Of a DNA stretch of 14,772 bases, positions 7,751-13,767 are shown one piece after another. This DNA comes from JAFGPJ01 sp964439135 (GTDB lineage: Bacteria > Planctomycetota > Phycisphaerae > Sedimentisphaerales > Anaerobacaceae), in NCBI GenBank assembly GCA_964439135.1, contig CAYTNN010000109.1, positions 1 to 14,772 on the forward strand, in the 5' to 3' direction. The position numbers and the translations under genes were made by a program. Numbering within the stretch: position 1 is the stretch's first letter; every line of letters begins with the position of its first letter. The notes beneath the pieces are model-generated. The model saw only the letters and a list, made by a program, of their open reading frames with translations, did no database searches and was not told where the DNA came from.

Positions 7751-7757
7751 AAAGGAG
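7751..7757 (+). promoter_or_regulatory. Ribosome binding site that sets the start of the Fe-ADH gene
   Basis: AAAGGAG lies 9 nt upstream of the ATG at 7767. It rules out the longer in-frame start at 7677, whose extra 30 residues do not resemble the family and run through the putative promoter region. Confidence 0.75.
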
Positions 7758-7766
7758 AACAAAAGC

Positions 7767-9038
7767 ATGACAGACATTAAAAGAGCACGGGAATTGCTGC
7801 ATGAGTTCAAAGGGGATTCGTATTTGTTCGGCCCGGACGTCCTCCCGCAAGTGGGTCAAAGAATTGCCGCAGCGGGAAAGAAAGCAGCGCTGATTCGCGG
7901 CACATTTGCCGGCAGCGATGATTATGTGGAGATTATACGCAATTCGCTGACCGAATCAGGAGTCGATCTTGTAGCAGAAATCAGAGGCGCCAGACCCAAC
8001 AGTCCGCGAGAAGACCTGTTTCGGATCGCAGAGAACCTGGGAGAAACCGATGCCGATGTAATAGTCAGCTTCGGAGGCGGCAGCACAATCGACGCCGCTA
8101 AAGCCGCCGAGGTCCTTCGCGCTCTCAACGGTGATATTGACGCATATTTTGGAACCGGCCATGTCACCAGAGCGTTACAGGAAAGCGGCAAGTCCCTGAC
8201 CCCGCACGTAGCCATTCAGACAGTTGCCGGTTCGGCCGCCCACCTGACCAAGTACTCGAATATTACAGACATTTCGACAGGCCAGAAGAAGCTGATCGTG
8301 GACGATGCGATTGTTCCCGCTTATCCGGTCTTCGATTACAAAGTGACGTACAGTACGCCGCCGGAATTGACCGCCGACGGGGCGCTCGACGGCATCTCGC
8401 ACTCGCTGGAGGTTCTATACGGGGCCATCGGCAAGCCTCACTACGACAAGCTCGAAGAAATCGCGGGAGTCTGCATCAGGCTGGCGGTCAATTATCTGCC
8501 GCGTGCAATCTCCGATCCGAAGGACAAAAAGGCGAGGGAAGCACTCTGCCTGGCCACAGACCTGGGCGGATATTCCATTATGATAGGCGGAACCAACGGA
8601 GGACACCTGACCAGTTTTTCCTTAGTGGATATACTGCCCCATGGTCGGGCATGCGCTATTATGAATCCGTACTATACAGTCTTTTTCGCCCCGGCCATTG
8701 AGCAACCATTGCACTTTATCGGCAAAATCTTCCAGCAGGCAACTCTGACGGGAGCGGATGTTGAAGCGCTGAAGGGCAGAGACCTTGGAATCGCTGTGGC
8801 CGAAGCCATGTTTGAATTGGCTCGTCGTATCGGTTTTCCCACCCGTCTGAGTGATGTTGAGCGATTCGGTCAGCAGCATATCGACAGAGCGCTGGCCGCC
8901 GCGAAGAATCCGCAGCTTAAAATGAAACTTCAGAATATGCCCGTGCCGCTCGGAAGCGATATGATAGACGACTATATGGGGCCGATACTGGAGGCGGCAC
9001 GAGATGGAAACCTTTCCCTGATTAAGAACGTGAAATAG
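7767..9038 (+). CDS. Iron-containing (group III) alcohol dehydrogenase
   Basis: This cytoplasmic protein has 423 aa, somewhat longer than the usual 380-390. The family interconverts alcohols and aldehydes or ketones with NAD(P)H and an Fe2+ (sometimes Zn2+) ion. The nucleotide-binding GGGS is at residues 103-106 with D109 (SFGGGSTIDAAK). Candidate metal ligands are D208 and H212 in DGISHSLE, H280 in GGTNGGHLTSF and H292 in DILPHG. These two histidines are 12 residues apart, whereas I recall 14 in lactaldehyde reductase FucO. It is the first gene of a plus-strand set; the LarA-like gene begins 12 nt after its stop, so co-transcription is nearly certain. A hydroxyacid-semialdehyde or sugar-derived aldehyde is a reasonable guess for the substrate, but this is inference. 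Confidence 0.88.
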   Translation: MTDIKRARELLHEFKGDSYLFGPDVLPQVGQRIAAAGKKAALIRGTFAGSDDYVEIIRNSLTESGVDLVAEIRGARPNSPREDLFRIAENLGETDADVIVSFGGGSTIDAAKAAEVLRALNGDIDAYFGTGHVTRALQESGKSLTPHVAIQTVAGSAAHLTKYSNITDISTGQKKLIVDDAIVPAYPVFDYKVTYSTPPELTADGALDGISHSLEVLYGAIGKPHYDKLEEIAGVCIRLAVNYLPRAISDPKDKKAREALCLATDLGGYSIMIGGTNGGHLTSFSLVDILPHGRACAIMNPYYTVFFAPAIEQPLHFIGKIFQQATLTGADVEALKGRDLGIAVAEAMFELARRIGFPTRLSDVERFGQQHIDRALAAAKNPQLKMKLQNMPVPLGSDMIDDYMGPILEAARDGNLSLIKNVK

Positions 9039-9050
9039 GAGTCTGCGTTT

Positions 9051-10331
9051 GTGAAAATAAGGTTAGCCTATGGCGAGGAAGGTCTGGAAATCAACCTGCC
9101 GGACTATCTGAATTTCGATGTCCTGGAGCCCAGGTACACCGAAGGTCTGCCGGACCAGGCTGCGGCGATAGAAGATGCGTTGCTCAGCCCCATAGACTCA
9201 AAGCCCCTGCGAGAAATGGTCAAACAATCGGACACTGTCGGCATCGTCATCAATGACATTACTCGCCCGATGCCTTACAAAATCATTTTGCCGATTCTGC
9301 TGTGGGAACTTGGCGGTATACCCGACGAGCAGATACTGCTGTTCAATGCCACCGGTACTCATAGATTCAATACGGATGCTGAGCTTACCGAGATGCTGGG
9401 AGAGGACGTCTTTAGCAGATATCGGATAATCCAGAACGATGCCGGGGATCGCCCTTCACACGAACTCGCTGGGACTACCGCCAGCGGAAATGATATCTGG
9501 CTTCATAAGGCGTATCTGGATTGCGACATTCGAATTCTGACCGGTTTCATAGAGCCGCATTTCTTCGCCGGTTTTTCCGGCGGCGGCAAAGCCGTTATGC
9601 CCGGGCTGGCTTTATTGGAGACCATACTTGCAAACCACAGCGTCAGCAACATAGACCATCCGAAGGCAACCTGGGGGGTAACTTACGGCAACCCGATATG
9701 GGAGGAGATACAACAGGCCGCATCACTGGTCCCGCCGAGTTTTTTATTAAACCTGGCGCTCAATAAGGACAAGAAGATTACAGCGGTCTTTGCGGGTGAC
9801 TTTCACAAAGCACACGAGCGAGGTTGTGACTATGTAAGGAAAAACGCAATGGTCGCCGTGGAGAAGCCGTACGACATCGTCATCACCAGCAATTCAGGAT
9901 ATCCACTGGATATAAATCTATACCAGGCCGTCAAAGGTATGAGTGCGGCCGCCCGGATTGTCGGCAGGGGCGGCAGCATTGTGGTCGCGGCCGAATGCAG
10001 GGATGGTATCCCGGCCCATGGAGAGTATGGCAGATTACTGCGTGAAGCCGAGAGCCATGATTCTCTCCTGAAGAAAATCCATGAAAAAGATTTCGAAATA
10101 CAGGATATGTGGCAGGCACAGGTCCACAGCATGATTTGCCAGAAGACGGATGTGTACTTCCATAGCCACAATCTCAGTGAAGAGCAAATTAAGTGTGCTT
10201 TCCTCAAACCGTGTCCAAGAGTTGAAGACACCATCGAAAAGCTTCTGCATAAATACGGAAAAGATGCTTCGATTTGTGTTCTGCCTGAAGGTCCTCAGAC
10301 AATCCCCTATATTTCAGCCGTGCATAGTTGA
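9051..10331 (+). CDS. larA: LarA-type nickel-dependent 2-hydroxyacid racemase/epimerase
   Basis: The protein has 426 aa, close to the 424 of Lactiplantibacillus plantarum LarA. LarA uses a nickel-pincer nucleotide (NPN) cofactor to invert the C2 centre of 2-hydroxyacids. All signature residues are visible: D69 and R72 in NDITRP, H104 in ATGTHR, H170 and the cofactor-linking lysine K180 in EPHFFAGFSGGGKAV, H196 in NHS, and Q/K in LYQAVKGM. The spacing of H170, K180 and H196 matches the known 174/184/200. Homologues act on lactate, malate, phenyllactate, hydroxyglutarate or gluconate, so the substrate is open; the nearby GntP permease makes a sugar acid attractive. The start is GTG at 9051 with AGGAG overlapping the Fe-ADH stop codon. 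The NPN-making genes larB, larC and larE are not in this window. Confidence 0.88.
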   Translation: MKIRLAYGEEGLEINLPDYLNFDVLEPRYTEGLPDQAAAIEDALLSPIDSKPLREMVKQSDTVGIVINDITRPMPYKIILPILLWELGGIPDEQILLFNATGTHRFNTDAELTEMLGEDVFSRYRIIQNDAGDRPSHELAGTTASGNDIWLHKAYLDCDIRILTGFIEPHFFAGFSGGGKAVMPGLALLETILANHSVSNIDHPKATWGVTYGNPIWEEIQQAASLVPPSFLLNLALNKDKKITAVFAGDFHKAHERGCDYVRKNAMVAVEKPYDIVITSNSGYPLDINLYQAVKGMSAAARIVGRGGSIVVAAECRDGIPAHGEYGRLLREAESHDSLLKKIHEKDFEIQDMWQAQVHSMICQKTDVYFHSHNLSEEQIKCAFLKPCPRVEDTIEKLLHKYGKDASICVLPEGPQTIPYISAVHS

Positions 10332-10428
10332 CAAATATCAGCCATATTATTACACTTTTCAGTACTCCCGGGCTGTTCAGGAAGTTTGCTTTGGTGTCAC
10401 GTTATACTTAGAGCGTTTAGGTGGTCTT

Positions 10429-11418
10429 ATGGCTAAGATTGTAAATCGTCGTGGATTCATAAAAAGGTCTTTAGCAGCCTCCGCCGGCCTAACGTTGCCT
10501 GCAAGCCATAAGAAGCCGGCTCTTGCAGCCGGGCCTGCCGATCAGAGCGCCAATTTCGATATGCCGATGAGTAAGATCAGGCATGTCGAGATCAGCCGCC
10601 TGATTTGCGGCGGCAATCTAATCATCGGCAGCGCGCACGATCGCGATTTGATTTACGTTGCTTCGTTGATGAGGCACTACTTCACCGACAGCAAGATAAT
10701 CGAGACATGGCAGTTATGCGAAGAATGCGGCATCAACACGATGATCGGGCCTGTCAATAGTCCCTACGCATTTGGTGAGGACCCAACCATTCGGGTGTAC
10801 AACCGTTACCGTAAGGAATGGGGCGGACAGATTCAGTGGATTGCTCAGACATATCCCAAAACTTACGACCTGACCGGCTCGATTCAAACGGCCATCGATA
10901 ACGGTGCCGTCGGCGCCTTTGTGCATGGCGGCATAGGTGACAACTGGGTCCGGAATAACCGCGTGGACCTGCTGGCCAAAACCTTTGAGTTCATCAAAAA
11001 AAATGGACTGATTGCCGGCTGTGCCTGCCACTGCCTTGAAGTTCCGATGGCACTGGAAAAGGCGGGTCTCGATGTTGACTTTTATATGAAGACGCTGCAT
11101 AGCGATGACTACTGGTCGGCAACACCGAAATCCGAGCGTCCCGAGCGTGGCCTGCCGTCTCACGACAATATGTGGTGTACTAAGCCTGAGGAAACAATCG
11201 AGTTCTTCAGAGGCGTCAGCAAGCCGTGGATTGCCTTTAAGATTTTAGCCGCCGGTGCCATACAACCGCAAAAGGGCTTTAAATTCGCGTTTGAAAACGG
11301 AGCGGATTTCGCCAATGTCGGCATGTTCGACTTCCAGGTTCGCCAGGACGCAATTATTACACGTGACATTATTGATGAAATTAAGCGTACGGGTCGCTCC
11401 CGGCCATGGACCGAATGA
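10429..11418 (+). CDS. Tat-leader protein with an aldo/keto-reductase-like N-terminus
   Basis: The protein has 329 aa. The N-terminus MAKIVNRRGFIKRSLAASAG has a Tat motif (RRGFIK) and a hydrophobic region ending near PALAAG, so export is likely. The mature part begins VEISRLICGGNLIIG, resembling the first strand of aldo/keto reductases (VSRLGFGG). It continues with alternating strand/helix segments such as GAVGAFVHGG and PWIAFKILAAGAIQP, typical of a TIM barrel. The Asp-Tyr-Lys-His tetrad of aldo/keto reductases is not recognisable, so it may not be a reductase. AGGTGG at 10419-10424 lies 4 nt before the ATG. The longer open frame from 10150 overlaps the LarA gene and is not used. It follows LarA by 97 nt and is probably in the same transcript. 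Related Tat-leader proteins of unknown function occur in Planctomycetota. Confidence 0.7.
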   Translation: MAKIVNRRGFIKRSLAASAGLTLPASHKKPALAAGPADQSANFDMPMSKIRHVEISRLICGGNLIIGSAHDRDLIYVASLMRHYFTDSKIIETWQLCEECGINTMIGPVNSPYAFGEDPTIRVYNRYRKEWGGQIQWIAQTYPKTYDLTGSIQTAIDNGAVGAFVHGGIGDNWVRNNRVDLLAKTFEFIKKNGLIAGCACHCLEVPMALEKAGLDVDFYMKTLHSDDYWSATPKSERPERGLPSHDNMWCTKPEETIEFFRGVSKPWIAFKILAAGAIQPQKGFKFAFENGADFANVGMFDFQVRQDAIITRDIIDEIKRTGRSRPWTE

Positions 11419-11547
11419 AACATTGAATCCTCTATGAAACCAGGCCTATCAAGACTATAGTTTGATTTGATTGGTTCATTTCTCTATTCGGGTTTTCGCA
11501 GTCAATTCTATGGACGGAGACAAAAACTAAGAGCTGACAACTATTTT

Positions 11548-11590
11548 AAGCTGCCAGCCCTTTGAGTATTCTGGGCGGTTTGTTTCTTTT
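11548..11590 (+). terminator. Terminator-like hairpin after the plus-strand gene set
   Basis: The left arm AAGCTGCCAG (11548-11557) pairs with CTGGGCGGTTT (11571-11581) if one G is bulged and two G-U pairs are allowed. The loop is 13 nt and a T-rich stretch (GTTTCTTTT) follows. It lies 130 nt after the stop of the Tat-leader TIM-barrel gene. The stem is imperfect, so termination is plausible rather than certain. Confidence 0.45.
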
Positions 11591-11636
11591 CCTGTAGTCA
11601 GTCGCCTTCTTCTTCGGCCAACTTCCAACATTCAAT

Positions 11637-11861
11637 CTATTCAACGGGTCCAGTTGGCGGAAATTCCTCAAACAGATGTTCAGCGAGGACAATCAAATAC
11701 TGAAGATCGACGATGCCGTCACCGAGAAGTGTCGGGCCAATGTCGCATAACGGGTAGTTTTCGCCCTGGTGGTCAATCACAATGCACATATCGGCAGCAT
11801 CGACAATTCCGTCGCCATTAAAGTCAATGATCGCCAGAGAGATATCGTTCCCATAGAGCGG
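11637..11861 (-). pseudogene. Remnant of a dockerin-type (EF-hand-like) C-terminus of a large secreted protein
   Basis: The minus-strand frame between the stops at 11862-11864 and 11637-11639 reads PLYGNDISLAIIDFNGDG, then IVDAADMCIVIDHQGEN, CDIGPTLLGDGIVD and LQYLIVLAEHLFEE. The two calcium-loop-like stretches (DFNGDGIVDAAD and GDGIVDLQ) and the AEHLF ending are typical of the tails of big LamG/beta-helix proteins in Phycisphaerae. No start codon or upstream domain is present, and a TAG interrupts the frame immediately upstream. In the same frame beyond that TAG is a short stretch MSNRLRIV that may be older flanking sequence, and beyond the final stop IECWKLAEEEGD vaguely resembles a LamG start. 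It is best read as a gene remnant left by deletion or decay. Confidence 0.65.
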
Positions 11862-11901
11862 CTAAACGATGCGCAGCCGATTCGACATCCCACCTGCCCC
11901 C

Positions 11902-13683
11902 TCACGGATTCACCGCGCCCGCCTTCAGTGTGTCAACTATCTTGATCTCCTCAATCTTTGCGTCCTTCCTGCCGACCAGGTCGATGCCCTGCTCCCGCAG
12001 GACCGTCTCGAAAACGTGCAGCCGAGGGTCGCCGCCCGATTTCACCATGATTCGCCTTGCTGCCTTGTCATAGCTGAACTCGCTCCAGGGCTGGCCGTCG
12101 CGCAGCAGCTTCTTTGGTTTAGTGGCCAGGCTCGCCGACCAACCGCCGTCCACTTCGCGATTCCAGCCTTCGATCAGGTCCGCCCCGCTAATCGTCACTT
12201 TCTCGCCCTTCATGGCGCGGACCGTAACGCCATCGTGTTTCGGGGCCAGGACCTCGCGATATACTCCACCCCGCAGCATGATCGTCTCTCCCGGCCGGGC
12301 GATCGCGCACGCCCTGACCAGACTCGCCAGCGGCACGCCCGGATAGCCCCACCCCGGCTCGTCGGAGGCACCCGGATGCCGCGGATCGACGTAATACACG
12401 TTAGGGTACTCCAGGGCCCCGATCGTCACGCCGCCCTTGCCCACCCCGATGGCCGGGCTGCCCTTTTTCAGGCGGAAATCCCGCCTCTCCGCACCCACAA
12501 ACAGGGGATCCTTGTCGTTGAGGTTCTTCTCATCCGCAAGCGGCGCGGTCTTGAACGTCAGGTTGTATTCGACCACCGGATTGGCCGGGGTGAAGTCCCT
12601 GTCGCCATCGATAACGGCCCGCTGCACGTGGCAGAAGACATTGTTGCGGATCTGCCCGTTAGTCGATTCCTTGCCCCGCAGCCCCACGCCGAACCAGGTG
12701 ATCCCGACGAAGGTTTTGTTCTCAATCGTCACGTCGGGCGTCTGGATGATGTTCAGCCCCCACGCTCCCTTGTAGGTCGGCAGTCTGGAGGAGTAGATGT
12801 TGTGCCGGAAGGTCCAATCCCGCACGCTGCCGATGTGCGGAGCACTTTCGACCATGCACCCCTGGCCCCAGTCGAAGCAGGTGTTGTACTCGAAAATCAG
12901 ATCCTGCGCCATCCCACCGTTGTTCATGAACGTCTGGATGCAATCCACGTGGGCGACCTTGCTTTCCTTGGTGTCCGTGCCGTGATAGTAGTTGTACCGC
13001 TGGATGCAGCCCTTGCCGAAGAACCGCGAGTAATCGCAGTCGTCGTACTTGTTGCCCGGGACGTACATGAAGAGGCGGTTGACTTCGTTGCTCTCCACCA
13101 GCCAGTCCTCCCCACCCAGGATGAAGCCGTACTCGCTGTGGTAGACTTTGTTATAGGCGATCCGGTTGTGCGTCACCGCGGAGTAGTCGCGGGTTTTGTC
13201 ATCGGCGTTCGGCTTGCCGCCTGTACCGCTAACCGCCACCATCATGTCGTGGATGTAGTTGTCCAGAATATCGCAGTAGCCGGCACGCAGTTGGACGGCC
13301 GTGGCCGGTTTGTCGGCCGTGATCTCGAAGCCCTCCAAGCGAATGTAACTCGCCTCCAGGTCGAAGCCGCGCACGGCCGCTGAGCGCCGGGGCATTCCCA
13401 CAAAGGCGACAGGCCTGCCCTCCGTACCGCCAGCCTTCACATTGACCCGTTCGTCATACTTGCCCGCCATGACGTAGATGGTGTCGCCCGGCTTGGCCAC
13501 ATCGGCCGCGTGCTGCACGGTCTTGAAGGGCTCCTCTTCAGTTCCCGGGTTGGTGTCGGCCGCGCCTGGGGCCGTCATGTCAACCACGTACATGGCCGCC
13601 TGAGCGTGCCCAATTCCCAGCAGCGCTGCTGTGTGAACAAAGGCCTGGATTGCGATTAAGCAGATAAGTGTTTGGTGTTTCAT
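11902..13683 (-). CDS. Secreted right-handed parallel beta-helix protein (DUF1565-type)
   Basis: The protein has 593 aa. The N-terminus MKHQTLICLIAIQAFVHTAA plus GHAQA looks like a Sec signal peptide with cleavage near AQA-AM. The segment DTNPGTEEEPFKTVQHAAD then GDTIYVMAGKYDE is the DUF1565 start of a right-handed beta-helix. It is followed by rungs rich in N and hydrophobic residues (DNYIHDM, YNKVYHSEYGFIL, EYNTCFDWGQGCMVES, RHNIYSS). Such proteins are commonly polysaccharide lyases or hydrolases, or bind carbohydrate; no catalytic set can be assigned here. From about residue 430 a second unit begins (YYVDPRHPGASDEPGWGY, then GETIMLRGGVYREVL) but stops after roughly 160 residues, which suggests truncation. 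GGGAG at 13694-13698 lies 10 nt before the ATG. The gene is more GC-rich than the catabolic cluster. Confidence 0.8.
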   Translation of the reverse strand: MKHQTLICLIAIQAFVHTAALLGIGHAQAAMYVVDMTAPGAADTNPGTEEEPFKTVQHAADVAKPGDTIYVMAGKYDERVNVKAGGTEGRPVAFVGMPRRSAAVRGFDLEASYIRLEGFEITADKPATAVQLRAGYCDILDNYIHDMMVAVSGTGGKPNADDKTRDYSAVTHNRIAYNKVYHSEYGFILGGEDWLVESNEVNRLFMYVPGNKYDDCDYSRFFGKGCIQRYNYYHGTDTKESKVAHVDCIQTFMNNGGMAQDLIFEYNTCFDWGQGCMVESAPHIGSVRDWTFRHNIYSSRLPTYKGAWGLNIIQTPDVTIENKTFVGITWFGVGLRGKESTNGQIRNNVFCHVQRAVIDGDRDFTPANPVVEYNLTFKTAPLADEKNLNDKDPLFVGAERRDFRLKKGSPAIGVGKGGVTIGALEYPNVYYVDPRHPGASDEPGWGYPGVPLASLVRACAIARPGETIMLRGGVYREVLAPKHDGVTVRAMKGEKVTISGADLIEGWNREVDGGWSASLATKPKKLLRDGQPWSEFSYDKAARRIMVKSGGDPRLHVFETVLREQGIDLVGRKDAKIEEIKIVDTLKAGAVNP

Positions 13684-13767
13684 ATAGCTATGGCTCCCTG
13701 TGTCAGAGATTCTTGGTCGCGCACTTAACGTATCGATACAGACAAGGTGCGCCCCTGAGATCGGTTG

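Noticed and set aside
10150..10428. Upstream extension of the Tat-leader TIM-barrel protein
   Set aside because: It overlaps the LarA gene in another frame, and the Tat leader begins at 10429 with its own Shine-Dalgarno sequence.
11590..11640. Possible transposase C-terminus on the minus strand (a Lys/Arg-rich frame ending KGLAA)
   Set aside because: Only about 27 codons, no upstream domain and no terminal inverted repeats; it overlaps the terminator-like hairpin and could be chance or decayed sequence.
11869..13383. Long plus-strand open frame (504 codons) antisense to the beta-helix gene
   Set aside because: It mirrors the GC-rich minus-strand gene, has no recognisable domain and has an Arg/Val/His-rich composition typical of antisense frames. 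The minus-strand product has a signal peptide and clear family motifs.
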